Shown: positions 10,561 through 21,203, counted from the first letter of the stretch. The stretch is DNA of 64,000 nucleotides from Haematococcus lacustris (GCA_030144725.1 JASKMD010000012.1:2983555-3047554); one strand, 5' to 3'. The notes: generated from the sequence alone by a model not told the origin. Made by a program: numbers and translations.

Positions 10561-11967
10561 GGCGGTCGGAGTAGGCTAGTCAATTCTGCAAGGCAGAGTC
10601 GGGTCACGCCAAAGGGTGAGGAGGCGGGCCTGGTTGATGGATTGCCGTGCTTTCTATTCCAGCAGCTGTGTCGTAGAGTTACGAACAGAGTAATGACTCG
10701 AAATTCTAATAACTCAGAGTGGTCAGCTCACAACATGCCGATTTGTGCAAGGGGGTCCCTTTTTCTGTGTGGCTGGCTAGAGAAACCTATATCCATTCGC
10801 ACCTCGCTGCAATGTCGAGTCATTACTAGCCCCACGATGGCCCTCCAACACCGCCTGCACCAACAAAAGGCTCGCGGAGCGAGCCTGGCGGGCTGTGCTG
10901 TGATTGTACTTCCGGCTGGATGCCAGGCGGAGTTCGCTCATTGGTGCCATTACTCACCACTAGAACAATCGGTTGTGAGCAGCTGAGGTGTGTCCGTGCT
11001 CGCTTGCGCCGGCACGGACTCTGATGCAAGGATTAACGCGCCGCTTGCCAGTAGATGCGGAGTTATTCGCAGGTGCCAATGCAACAAACGCTACCGAAAT
11101 CGGTGCACTTCGTAGCGAGTACTTGCATGAAGATTACCAACCCCATGTTGGGGACTCCTGACTTCCATCCCCACGCCAATCATCCACCACCTCTCAGTCC
11201 CAATCATCTTCGCGCAGACGCTCCCAATCCTCATCATCATCCTCTAGCTGTTGGGCTACTGCGTCCCAATTCAGGTTGCTCCTTAAACTAGTAGCCGCCC
11301 ATCAGCGATGCCAGCGCAAAAAAAAGGAGGCAGTTAGCCAGTCAACCGTCAACGACATCGAATATCGAAAAACGAATCGAGTGCGAACAGGGCCGTAACT
11401 TCAGCTGTGACACGCCTGATAAAATGTTCGCATGGGTCAGTTTGGGTCACACATGCCACCTGTGAGGACATCGCGTTTGCACCAGCCCGCTCTATAGCTC
11501 AAGCCGTGTCTGTGTCGCTGGCCTCTAGTATGGCCGCGATGGTGGTGGGCGAACATGTTCCCCCGCGGATGAGCCTCTAGTAGTGGTCTCTATCACTGGG
11601 CATCGCACAAATTGTTCCAGGGACGCGTTGCGAAATCACGTGACTGTCCAGTCGAGCGCAACAGGAGCCGGAGGTGCATCTCTAGTCCTAGTTTGCCCAG
11701 GTACGTGGCGTAGTACCAATAAACGCGACATGCCCCATGCCTTGACTGACCAAATTTCGGTGTTTCTCTGACTGGCGCCAGGCACTAGCAAGGGCTCCAT
11801 CCGCGACCGTTGGCACACACATGTGTCCATAGCAAACACATTTACACAATAGGTAAGGTCGCTGCAACATGCAAGTGAGGTGTGAGTGACAGCTTCATAG
11901 CAAACCCACGGCATGCCCAGCCATGCCACAGCCATGTTAACTAATAAAATGGTATGTCACTTAGCTA

Positions 11968-14780
11968 GTGGCCTGCTTGCACCCAAATGAAACTAAAGCC
12001 CAAGTTTCATGTGGCGCTGACGATGCGTTCAACGTATGCAATCCACCAACCTCATGTCCTCTCACTACCACTATGTGCCATCCTATTCGACTGCAGGAAG
12101 TAATGCCAAGGTTCAAGCACCCCAACCAGGGCAATTGCGTGCTCTGTTGCAAATGCACGTGCCCCAACGTCACCAGGGAGTTCTATGCATGGGTAGTTGT
12201 GGGTGTGCACCAGGGGGAGCATGGGATGGAGGTGGCATGGCGATTGCGTCATGAAGCCTTGCGCCTTAAGGGTAGCCTCACTCGTGCCCCAGAGTACAAG
12301 CTGCATGTCATTGGGCCAGCCAGTGTTGTGGACAGCCAGTTGAAAGCGGCTTATGAAGCCAAAGACCTCGCCCTCATTGCTCACCTTGGCTGTGTACAGC
12401 TTTGTCAGAAACGGCACCAAGCCGCGAATGAAGCACCATCGCCTCAACTCCTCCTGCCCGGCGTCCACCCACCACCAGCTGGCAGCAGCAAGGGGCAAGG
12501 AGGGGCAGGGCTGCAGGGGCAGGGGGCTGGGCTGGCGCATGTGGCTGCAGGTCCTGCCCAGTGTCCACCCACCATCCTGGCAGCTGGCAGCAGCAAGGGG
12601 CAGGGAGGGGCAGGGCTGCAGGGGCAGGGGGCTGGGCTGGCGCATGTGGCTGCAGGTCCTGCCCAGTGTCCACCCACCATCCTGGCAGCTGGCAGCAGCA
12701 AGGGGCAGGGAGGGGCAGGGCTGCAGGGGCAGGGGGCTGGGCTGGCGCATGTGGCTGCAACTGCCGCACAACGCCCGGTGTCCGGCAGCAGCGAGGAGCC
12801 CGCCACACAATCACTGCTGGAGGTTAGTGGCCATGCATCATATGTTTGTTTGCACCACATGTTCCTGTAGACCTCCTTGTTGCAGATCCTTAATGCAGGG
12901 TGCATGCTCCATATTGCATGCTATTTTTGTGTGCTTCTTGCAGGTTTCAAGGGCACAACCGCTGCAGCATCAGAAGGATGAACATTCCATAAGGTTGGAA
13001 GTAGCCGCTATCCGGCACGGCCTACAACTTGCTGGGCAGGGGGCGGCACCAAAGCTGAGCGACAGGTTGGTACTTACAAAGCTCCACTTTACTATACAAT
13101 GAAATGCTTGTACAACAGCAGGTAGAGAACGTCTACAACAAACAACATCTTCAGCCCTGCCCCTGGCTTCAACCCTGCCTTGATCTTGCTCGTCATGCAG
13201 GAACCGCTTTCAAACCGCTTGCCTCCAGATGCTCAGGCCTTCCTGGCATCCCATGGCCAAAAGCACTTGTGGGCAGCTCATGCCCTCCCTTATTTACCAG
13301 CTGTCCGCTTGCCAGCCACCTTTCACCACCTCCCAGCACTGAACCAACACCCCACTCAACTCCTCCAAGCATCAGCCCCACCCCACCTCCATCCCCTCCT
13401 CCTACACCCACCACCCCTCCTGGTGGCACCCCCTTTCCCGCATGTGCCGACCAGTGATGGGCGATTCGGAAAAGACGTATTACTCAGTTTTATAAAAGAC
13501 ATCAAAACAGGGATTTTTTATTACTTTTAATATATAATTGTTTATAAATAATTAAATTTATAATATATAATTAAAATAAATCAGAAACATCGCAAAAATC
13601 TCCAATTAATTCTATACAATTACAGCATACTCCCCTGTAGGACCTAGATGCAAAATATCCCACATAGCCCCACACCCTAGCCCTAATGGTTCAGCATGCT
13701 ACAGACTGGGCTGTAGCCCAACACCCTTGCCCTAGTGGGTCAGCATGCAACAGGCCGGGTTGTAACCCAACACCCTAGCCCTAGTGGGTCAGCATGCAAC
13801 AGGCTGGGCTGTAGCCCAACACCCTAGCCCTAGTGGGTCAGCATGCTACAGGCTGGGCTGTAGCCCTAGCCGCTGTGCCCTAGGTAACGGCCCCTGGCAG
13901 ATGCCCCAGCCATCCAGTAATCGATGGCCTCTTTGTCTGTGGTGGGCAGCCGCCCGCTTTGGGGTTTGCGGAAGATGGGATACATTGTTGGGGGATAAGT
14001 AATAAGCGGAGTACCAAACGGGCAATGGAGCTATTACCGATGTAATAAAGTTCACTCATTTTGAGGACGATTTTTTCGACTCATTACCGGTTTTTGCGCT
14101 AGATTATTACCGACTTATTACATTATTACCCAATCGCCCATCACTGGTGCCGACCCTCCCTCCGCAGGCCCTCCCCCTCCTCCCGCAGCTGCAGTTGCCA
14201 TCCTTTCATCTACACCCACAGCTGACACCTCCTCCCCCAGAGCTGCGCCCCCCTCCTCTGCAGCCTCACTTTGCCCCACTGCTGGTGCATCCGCCGCTGC
14301 CGCTGCCACCTCCTCCACCCTCTACGCCTCTACCAGCCCGGGTGAAGGCAAACGTGGATGAGGCAGCTGAGGCACTGCGGCGGCAGGTGCGCCACCTGCG
14401 ATTGCAGCTAACAAGGCAGCGGTCAACCTCTGTGATCATGCCAACAAGCAAGCATGGGGTCCATCACTATCAGCCTGGCATCTGTAGAGGCACGGTCAGC
14501 CTGTGGGCAAACAGCCACCATGCAGCAAGAGGAGGCAAAGCAGTATGCAGCGGACAAGGCTACAGATAAGGGCAGGCACCTGCAGGCAGTAGCTTTGTAC
14601 CGCTGCAAGCTAGCTAGCAACAAGCTGCCACCAACCACCTCAAAGTTGCTGAAAAACCAGCTGCAAGAGTTGTGGGCTGTGGTGGGCAATGGGCAGCCCA
14701 CCGTGAAGCCAGTGCGCAACATGCACATAGTTGACTGGTTGGATGCTCTAGCGGTGCACATGTCACCTGTCACCAACTAG
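11968..14780 (+). CDS. Hypothetical element X protein, probably spliced, split by a MITE
   Basis: Coding-like plus-strand blocks: 11968-12450 (frame with CVLCCKCTCPNVTREFYAWV, a possible zinc-binding cluster), about 12945-13060 (RLEVAAIRHGLQLAGQ), 13180-13451 then 14155-14430 (proline-rich, ending VDEAAEALRRQVRHLRLQLT, a predicted coiled coil) and 14454-14780 (KLLKNQLQELWAVVGN, stop at 14780). The third block is one frame once the MITE and one copy of its 8-bp duplication are removed. I recognise no known transposase. Splice links between blocks are guesses. It may be a mobile-element protein of unknown type or a captured host gene. Confidence 0.4.
12470..12790 (+). repeat. 105-bp tandem repeat, three copies
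   Basis: The word GCTGGCAGCAGCAAGGGGCA begins copies at 12478, 12583 and 12688, an exact 105-bp period. 105 is divisible by 3, so frames on both strands stay open. Confidence 0.95.
13452..14146. mobile_element. Non-autonomous hAT-type MITE with 8-bp target duplication
   Basis: The left end CAGTGATGGGCGATT is answered by AATCGCCCATCACTG at the right end. GTGCCGAC flanks both sides (13444-13451 and 14147-14154). A CAGTG end with an 8-bp duplication indicates hAT. The interior holds an AT-rich stretch (13500-13620), four 49-bp units with TCAGCATGC (13690-13870) and no transposase frame. Removing the insert restores a continuous reading frame across the site. Confidence 0.92.
13685..13875 (+). 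repeat. 49-bp tandem repeat inside the MITE
   Basis: TCAGCATG recurs at 13691, 13740, 13789 and 13838, a fixed 49-bp period. Each unit carries CCCTAGTGGG and GGGCTGTAGCCCAACA. Confidence 0.9.
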
Positions 14781-14801
14781 ACCCATGCTTGCCATCAAAC
14801 T

Positions 14802-15102
14802 TGTAACGTGCAGCCTCATAAAGGCGACGTTGGACCGTTTGAACCATATGTAACACTGAGCCGGCCGCGAGGGCACTCGAGCCGCGGGTACTTAAACAGT
14901 CGGCCACAAGGCACCACCGTGAGAAGGCTAGGGCTTAGAACGGGGCCCCCTGGAATCGAACCAGTTGTCCTCACAGCTTACGCTGCTAGGCTTTACCTGC
15001 CAACTCACACTAATGCGGTGTGACCGATTATCCTGTAGCTGCCTCGGGTTAACCGCGACAGCCCAGACGACACTAAGGGACTACGCGGAGCGCGCCCTTA
15101 CA
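14802..15102 (-). repeat. 3' LTR of the chromovirus
   Basis: 301 bp from TGTAACGTGCAGCC to GCGCCCTTACA on the plus strand. The outermost TGTAA/TTACA are inverted repeats. It is offset from the other LTR by exactly 6101 bp. A short GGTTCGATTCC motif (the pol III B-box or tRNA T-arm sequence) lies on the minus strand at 14962-14952. Confidence 0.95.
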
Positions 15103-15114
15103 TTCCTCCCCCCC
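15103..15114 (-). other. Polypurine tract
   Basis: GGGGGGGAGGAA on the minus strand directly abuts the 3' LTR. This is the expected primer for plus-strand DNA synthesis. Confidence 0.85.
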
Positions 15115-15334
15115 AAGGGGATGCCTCGTTCCGCCTCAGGTTAAACCCGAGACTCGCAAGACCTAGGTCTCACTTGGTTAGCTACTGGGTACCATGAAGG
15201 TAGAGCCAGGTCAAAGCTGGGTGTGGTCAGAGACCAACTGTAATAGGGGAATTGTAACGTATAACCATAGGCTTTGTAAGCACAGAGAAGAGAGTGCCTC
15301 AGTGCAGCAGCGCGGCAGCATGCATGCAGGAGAC

Positions 15335-18300
15335 TTACTTAAGATGATGGATAGCATTGTATTCAGCCAAGACCTTGTCACAGTCAGTCAGGTTGGACCT
15401 GGGCTCCCAGGTGTTGTAAGTGGAGTCATAGCCCTCCCACTGCACCAGGTAGTAGCTGGCTTTGTTGTCCTTCACACCCTTGTGGTCAAGCAAACGCTCA
15501 ACATAGTACACAGGGGTCTCATCCATCCATGTCACAGGAGGTGGCATGAAGCCCACATCAGTGCCAGTGTAAGGCTTGATGAGTGACACATGGAAGACAG
15601 GGTGCAGACGGCTCATGCTGGCAGGCAGGTCTAGCTTGACAGCTACTGCACCAACCAGCAGCAGGATCTCAAAGGGACCCACATACCTAGGTATGAGCTT
15701 ACGAGCCTTCCCAGGCTGAAGCTTGAGGTTCTTGGTGCTGAGCAACACCTTCTGGCCCACCTTGTACTCAACGTCGCGCCTGGCCTTGTTGGCATAGGCA
15801 GCCTGACGGGATTGGGCTGCAGCCATGCACTTCCTGGCATTGGCCACAGCATCCTGCCACCAGCGGGTAAAGGCATGAGCAGAGGGACAACGGCCCCCAT
15901 AAGGCAGATCACGTAGGCCAACAGTCACAGGGGACTGACCTGTGTTGACCAGGAAGGGGGTGGACTGGATGGACTCCTGCCACGAGTTGTTGACAGCAAA
16001 CTCAGCCAAGGCTAAGTAGTCAGGCCAGTCAGATTGAGTAGGTGAGATGTAGTGCCTGAGCATTTCCTCTAACACACGGTTATACCTCTCTGTCTGGCCA
16101 TCAGACTGTGGATGATAAGATGATGAGAGGGCAGGCTTAGAGCCACAGCGCCTCATGACCTCACGCCAGAACACACTTGTGAACAGTGAGCCCCGGTCAG
16201 AGATCAGCTCAGCAGGCATGCCATGCAGTTTGTACACATGGTCAATGAACAGTTGTGCAAAACGGCGTGCCTTAAGGTCCTCACGGCAGGGCACAAAGTG
16301 GACCATCTTGCTGAGCCTGTCCACAAAGACACAGATAGCATCATACCCATGTGACCCAGAGGGTAGCTTGGTAATGAAGTCCATGGACACAGACTCCCAT
16401 CGGTAGTCCGGTATAGACAACGGGTTGAGTAGGCCACCTGGCTTGAGAGTAGACGCCTTGTCACGTTGACAGGCATCACATGTGGACACATAGTACCTGA
16501 CGTCAGCACGCATTGTGTTCCACCAAAACACACGTGACACACGTTCCAGGGTTTTGCTGATACCCACATGACCTGAATAGACTGCATCATGCATCTCGTG
16601 CAAAATGTGGTTGCGCAGCTCAGAGTCATTGGGGACCACTACCTTATCCTTACCAGTGAGCCGCCATAGGCCATGTGTGTCCTGGTACATGCTGGACAGA
16701 TCAGCTTCAGCATTAAACGCAGGGTCAAGCCGGTATCCTTGGATGAGTTGATCAGACAAACCCAGAGGATGGGCAGGAGCCGCAGGATAGTGCACTGAGG
16801 TGTCAGATGTACAGGTGACCAAGGGAACAAAGTCCCTGTTATGGCTTGTATCAGTAGTATTTTCAGTAATTTCTGGAGTTGAGGAGGATTTCGCAGTGAC
16901 TGCAGCAGGGGCATTGGCCTCAAGGGCACGAGCCACACTAGCTCCCTCCCCCTCACGGGAAAGTTGGGCCCGCCTTCTGGTGAGCATTGCACACACAGTG
17001 GCACTTTCCTGGAGGCCAGTAATTAACCGGGATAAAGGGTCTGCTGGGTTGACAGGACCAGGAATATACTCTAGCTTAAAGTCAAACCTAGACAGCAGTT
17101 CCATCCACCTAGCCTGACGCCTAGACAGATTCTTCTGTGTAGGCAGTGAAATCAAAGGCTTATGGTCGGTGAACAGAGTGAATGGCACACCTTCAAGGTA
17201 GCAACGCCATTCCTTGCATGCGGTGACAAGAGCAAGCATCTCTTGCTCACCTGTGGTGTAGTTGACCTCAGCAGAGGACAACTTCTTGCTGAGATAGGCA
17301 AGGGGATACCCATCCTGCATCAGGACTGCACCTACTCCTTGGAGTGAGGCGTCACAGTAGACCTGGAAGGGTTGGGTATGATCTGGCAGGCGCAGCATAG
17401 GCACGTTAGCCACAGCAGCTTTGAGCTCATAGAAGGCAAGACGTTCATGGTCAGGCCAGGAGTGCCATGGGAATGTGGCACTGAGCTTGCCACACAGATC
17501 AGTCAGGGGTGCTGAGATGGCACTGAAGTTGTGCACAAACTTGCGAACAAAGTTGGCAGCACCCAGGAAGGACTGCAGCTGGGTCAGGGACGAAGGGACA
17601 GGCCAGTCAACAATGGCCCTCACCTTATCAGGGTCCACAGAGATGGCGCCAGCTGAGATCACATGCCCAAGAAACCTGAGGGTGAGCTGCATGAACTCAC
17701 ATTTGGACATCTTGGCATACAGTTTGTTTTTACGCAGCAGGTCAAAGACAAGGCGTAGGTGCTGCAGGTGCTCAGGTAGAGACTTAGACATGACCAGTAT
17801 GTCATCTAGGTACACTAGTGCACACTTGCCCAGGACAGGTGCAAAAGCATCATTCATGACACGCTGGAAGGTGGCAGGGGCATTGGTCAGGCCAAAAGAC
17901 AGCACCTTAAATTGGAAGTGACCTTCAGGGGTCCTGAAGGCCGTTTTGGGGACGTCCTCAGGAGTAATCCTGATCTGGTGATAACCAGCCTGGAGGTCCA
18001 GGGAGGAGAAGACAGAACACCCTGACAACCTGTCAAACAGATCATCAATCCTGGGCAGGGGGTACTGGTCACGTAGTGTGAGCTTGTTGAGCTGACGGTA
18101 GTCAATGCACATACGTAGCTCACCTGACTTCTTCTGCACAAACAGGATGGGTGCAGCATAGGGGGAGGAGCTGGGCTCAATCATACCTTTGCTGAGGTAG
18201 TCCTGGATCTGTCTCTTGAGCTCCTCTTGCTCAGGTTTACTGAGGCGGTACATGGGGGTCACAGGTGGACGGGCGTCAGGGACCAGGGGTATGGTATGAC

Positions 18301-19012
18301 CCACAGGACGTTCAGGAGGGGTATCAGTGAGTGGTTTAAACACATCACTGTACTCATCGAGTAGAGTTTGTAAGTCAGCTTTAATAGCTGCAGGTATGTG
18401 TTGGTTGTCGTGGTCACTGGGTGTACCAGGACTGGCAGAGGCAGAGCCTTCAGTCATGACTAAAGCAACCACAGCACGGCCTCCTTTAAGGAGCCACCTG
18501 GACGCCTGGGTAGCTGAGATTAACTCAGGCTTGGCTTTGAGAGCATTGATTAAGAATGCAGGGGATGGTCTTACAGCAGAACATTGCCAAACATACTTAG
18601 GGGCTGCCACAGCAGGACATGGCAGAGTCACAGCAGTCTTGCCAGCAGCAGAAAGAGAAAGGGTTTTACCCTCATAAGAAAGGATAGCTTTGTTGGCAAA
18701 CAGCCAATCATCACCCAGAAGCACATCATAACCCTGCACAAAGCTAGGCATGACCGTCAGCTTGCATGTGGCACAGTGGCCAGGCAGACATAAGTCCACA
18801 GCAGCAAACTGATGGCAGGACAGTGTGGCATTGTCAGCAAGTGACCACTGTTGTGCCTGAGGGAGAGCAGTCAGTGGCAGAGCATAGTGGCAGAGCATAG
18901 CAGCAGTGCATGCTTGGAAGCAAATGCTATGCTGATGAAAGAGTGTGTGGCACCAGTGACACACAAGAAGTGTGCCAGCAGCCAGCAGCCACCGATGAGC
19001 TTTGGAGTACAA
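15335..19012 (-). CDS. Pol polyprotein: protease remnant, reverse transcriptase, RNase H, integrase, chromodomain
   Basis: A 1225-residue open frame. A protease-like end (GYDVLLGDDWL, about residue 115) is followed by reverse transcriptase (CIDYRQLNKLT; catalytic VYLDDILV), RNase H (YCDASLQGVGAVL; FTDHKPL) and integrase. The integrase has an HHCC zinc region (CDACQRDKAS) and a DDE core (SMDFI, ISDRGS, QTERYN). A C-terminal chromodomain (YLVQWEGYDSTYNTWEP) targets modified chromatin in chromoviruses. RT/RNase H preceding integrase gives Ty3/gypsy. The protease D-S/T-G motif is not visible downstream of this start, so the true frame probably enters from gag by frameshift or fusion. The pol frame itself is unbroken. 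Confidence 0.95.
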   Translation of the reverse strand: MYSKAHRWLLAAGTLLVCHWCHTLFHQHSICFQACTAAMLCHYALPLTALPQAQQWSLADNATLSCHQFAAVDLCLPGHCATCKLTVMPSFVQGYDVLLGDDWLFANKAILSYEGKTLSLSAAGKTAVTLPCPAVAAPKYVWQCSAVRPSPAFLINALKAKPELISATQASRWLLKGGRAVVALVMTEGSASASPGTPSDHDNQHIPAAIKADLQTLLDEYSDVFKPLTDTPPERPVGHTIPLVPDARPPVTPMYRLSKPEQEELKRQIQDYLSKGMIEPSSSPYAAPILFVQKKSGELRMCIDYRQLNKLTLRDQYPLPRIDDLFDRLSGCSVFSSLDLQAGYHQIRITPEDVPKTAFRTPEGHFQFKVLSFGLTNAPATFQRVMNDAFAPVLGKCALVYLDDILVMSKSLPEHLQHLRLVFDLLRKNKLYAKMSKCEFMQLTLRFLGHVISAGAISVDPDKVRAIVDWPVPSSLTQLQSFLGAANFVRKFVHNFSAISAPLTDLCGKLSATFPWHSWPDHERLAFYELKAAVANVPMLRLPDHTQPFQVYCDASLQGVGAVLMQDGYPLAYLSKKLSSAEVNYTTGEQEMLALVTACKEWRCYLEGVPFTLFTDHKPLISLPTQKNLSRRQARWMELLSRFDFKLEYIPGPVNPADPLSRLITGLQESATVCAMLTRRRAQLSREGEGASVARALEANAPAAVTAKSSSTPEITENTTDTSHNRDFVPLVTCTSDTSVHYPAAPAHPLGLSDQLIQGYRLDPAFNAEADLSSMYQDTHGLWRLTGKDKVVVPNDSELRNHILHEMHDAVYSGHVGISKTLERVSRVFWWNTMRADVRYYVSTCDACQRDKASTLKPGGLLNPLSIPDYRWESVSMDFITKLPSGSHGYDAICVFVDRLSKMVHFVPCREDLKARRFAQLFIDHVYKLHGMPAELISDRGSLFTSVFWREVMRRCGSKPALSSSYHPQSDGQTERYNRVLEEMLRHYISPTQSDWPDYLALAEFAVNNSWQESIQSTPFLVNTGQSPVTVGLRDLPYGGRCPSAHAFTRWWQDAVANARKCMAAAQSRQAAYANKARRDVEYKVGQKVLLSTKNLKLQPGKARKLIPRYVGPFEILLLVGAVAVKLDLPASMSRLHPVFHVSLIKPYTGTDVGFMPPPVTWMDETPVYYVERLLDHKGVKDNKASYYLVQWEGYDSTYNTWEPRSNLTDCDKVLAEYNAIHHLK

Positions 19013-19069
19013 GCTCTATGGCAATGCGTGCTTGGCAGCAAAGTCGGTGCCGATCAATGAGTGTGTGGG

Positions 19070-20510
19070 GTTACAGCATACAGCCAGTCATTACCCAAAA
19101 ACACATCATACCGCGGTAGGCGGGGCAGCAGACGGCGGAGCCGTGGGAGCTGCAGGGCAAGCACGGGAAGTGGCGGAGCCACCAGCGCCACCGGCGCGAC
19201 CGGAGTGACCAGGCCGGAGTAAGAGTGAGGGCTGCCGGGACGGCGGCGATCTGCGGACGAACAGCAGCCACAACACTAACACCACCACACTTGCTTGGGG
19301 TGACCCCAGAACCAGCAGCAGCTACAATGCCCTTGTGGTTGTGTATGGCTGAAGCCACAGCATCGTCAAGAGTGGGGTGTGCCAAGGACATGAGGTCCTG
19401 TGCCACTGGGCCAGTTAGGGGGTGAGGCCCCTCTAAGCAGTGACCACAGTCGTTGCCATGTTCATGCACCCTTGTACCACACAAAGTGATGGTATTGCTG
19501 TGTACTCCTGCAGGTTTGTAGTGTACTCCTGCAGGGTCACACTTAGAGACATGCACAGCAGCTTAGAGTTCATTAGCTGGCCATGAGCATGGTTAAGGTC
19601 AGTCACAGACCTCCCCTACCATCTCAATGAAGTGCTTGCAATGATAGTCCCATGGGGTATATCCACTGTGTGTCAAGGCACCTGAATACCTGATGGACTT
19701 GAACATGAGGATGGCAGTGCAAGGGCAGGATTAAGGTTATTGTTAGCACATTGCATCTCCAGATCCTTAAGGAAGGTGACAGCACAATTAACCTGAGCAA
19801 GGCTGTTATCAGACCAACGCTCAACAGGGGGCAAGCCCCTGTGGGGGTGCACCACAATGTCATGAGCCAGAGGCACAGCAGCAGGTGGGAGTGGGGCAGA
19901 GCCACCAGCTAGCCCAGCATACTTCTGGCGGCTTGGGGACAGGCCTACTAGGGCTCTGTCCTACGGGAGTCCTGCCAGAGGCAGGAGCACCCTGGGCCAC
20001 TGTGGCTGGTGCAGCAGTGAATGCAACACGTGCAGCAGATGCAGCAGCAGCAGTAGTGCATGAAGCATTGTGCACAGCAGGTTGGGCAGCAGGCTGGGCA
20101 GCAGAGGTTCCATTACCTTCAAGGGCTGCAGCATAAGCATGGGGACCTGTAGACCCACCTGCAGGCTGGGGACCAGCTTCCTGCAAAACAGCAGACTGGT
20201 GTGCAACAGCAGCAACACTGTGCATAACTGGCTGGGCAGCAGGCTGAGCAGCACGCTGAGCAGCAAGCTGGGCAGCAAAGGTGCCACTACCTATAAGGGC
20301 TGCAGCATAAGCATGCGGACCTGTAGACCCACCTGCAGGCTGGGGACCAGCCTCCTGCAAGCAAGCAGACTGGGGTACACCAGCATTAGCAGCAGGTCGA
20401 CGAGCAGTGGAACATTGCATGTCGAAGATGCTAGCCACAGTATTGCAAGGCTGCATTTCTGCCTGCATGGAGGGCTGATGAGACCGGCTGGGGCGCAAGA
20501 GCAAAAGCAT
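19070..20510 (-). pseudogene. Gag region with shifted frames
   Basis: The upstream part (20510-19900) is an Ala/Gln-rich frame with two copies of a unit containing LQEAGPQPAGGSTGPHAYAA. Gag-like sequence continues in other frames: VERWSDNSLAQVNCAVTFL near 19800, MFKSIRYSGALTHSGYTPWD near 19690, and PLTGPVAQDLMSLAHPTLDD near 19410. At least three frame changes are needed to join them. Identical LTRs argue against old decay, so either programmed shifts or sequencing indels in a recent copy are possible. I see no clear CCHC zinc knuckle. Confidence 0.6.
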
Positions 20511-20882
20511 CAGCGCGACTTACCCCAGCAGCAACGGCTTCAGCAGCGGCAAGCCTTGCGTGAATAGCGCCCAGGAGGTCCTCGCGGGCCAGGAGGCCGG
20601 CCGGAGCTACTCACTAGGCACGTCCCGCTCGCCAGCTTTTCCGTCACTGTCACGCTCGCCTGCAAGGTCGACACATCCTACAATGCACTGGCCCGCTCAT
20701 AGAGAGACTCCAGATATGCCTTATTCTCGGCCCCATTTCGGCGAGCTCGATGTTTTGTGTGTTTCGAGGCTTTGTTTAATAGCGCTCAGCGCGAGCCTAA
20801 TCCTCTGCAGTGGCTGTGTAAGACACGCAAACACTTCGAACCATCTTTTACATGGTCGAGGCGGAGTGTTTACAGTAACTGG

Positions 20883-20900
20883 CTTATCGGTCGGAAACCA
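20883..20900 (-). other. Primer-binding site
   Basis: Two bases inside the 5' LTR the minus strand reads TGGTTTCCGACCGATAAG. It begins TGG, as expected for pairing with a tRNA 3' end (…CGGTCGGAAACCA). I cannot say which tRNA. Confidence 0.75.
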
Positions 20901-20902
20901 CT

Positions 20903-21203
20903 TGTAACGTGCAGCCTCATAAAGGCGACGTTGGACCGTTTGAACCATATGTAACACTGAGCCGGCCGCGAGGGCACTCGAGCCGCGGGTACTTAAACAG
21001 TCGGCCACAAGGCACCACCGTGAGAAGGCTAGGGCTTAGAACGGGGCCCCCTGGAATCGAACCAGTTGTCCTCACAGCTTACGCTGCTAGGCTTTACCTG
21101 CCAACTCACACTAATGCGGTGTGACCGATTATCCTGTAGCTGCCTCGGGTTAACCGCGACAGCCCAGACGACACTAAGGGACTACGCGGAGCGCGCCCTT
21201 ACA
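20903..21203 (-). repeat. 5' LTR of the chromovirus
   Basis: Same 301-bp sequence as 14802-15102, with no difference seen. It should contain the promoter and the start of the retrotransposon transcript. The GGTTCGATTCC motif is at 21063-21053 on the minus strand. Confidence 0.95.

Larger units (their letters stand above)
8248..11394. mobile_element. PIF/Harbinger-like DNA element with 29-bp perfect terminal inverted repeats
   Basis: The left end begins GGCCCTGTTCGCACTCGATT at 8248. Its exact 29-bp reverse complement closes the element at 11394. Flanks are GTA at 8245-8247 and 11395-11397, a 3-bp duplication. A GGCCCTGTT-type end with a 3-bp duplication resembles PIF/Harbinger and Tourist elements (family knowledge), although their usual target is TWA. 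The flanking DNA joins unit 1 sequence that is nearly contiguous in unit 2, which supports a real insertion. I find no DDE transposase or Myb-like partner inside, only two low-complexity frames, so it is probably non-autonomous or encodes unfamiliar proteins. Confidence 0.75.
11395..14796 (+). mobile_element. Element X, unit 1 copy
   Basis: Positions 11403-12113 match 21217-21951 in reverse complement, with scattered substitutions and a few indels. In unit 2, X ends in the same 55-bp TAGGGAGCGTCC terminus that ends element E. In unit 1 that terminus is missing and X is joined to E at GTAAC. The right part (12114-14796) has no counterpart in unit 2. It contains a 105-bp repeat, coding-like exons and an inserted MITE. 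Confidence 0.65.
14802..21203 (-). mobile_element. Ty3/gypsy chromovirus LTR retrotransposon, 6402 bp
   Basis: Two 301-bp LTRs bound a minus-strand gag/pol body. The LTRs start TG, end CA, and appear identical along their length. In coding order the 5' LTR is 21203-20903, then a primer-binding site (20900-20883), degenerate gag (about 20510-19070), pol (19012-15335), a purine tract (15114-15103) and the 3' LTR (15102-14802). AAAC lies immediately outside both ends if one extra T is counted with the left end; otherwise the 5-bp flanks match 4 of 5. Identical LTRs imply a recent insertion, later than the E/X units around it. Confidence 0.95.

Noticed and set aside
14808..15023. Conserved 71-residue frame present twice (also 20909-21124)
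   Set aside because: It lies within the LTRs on the strand opposite to the retrotransposon; the copies are identical because the LTRs are.
14920..15030. Possible tRNA gene in the LTR
   Set aside because: A T-arm is present, but no D-arm, anticodon stem or acceptor pairing could be built around it.
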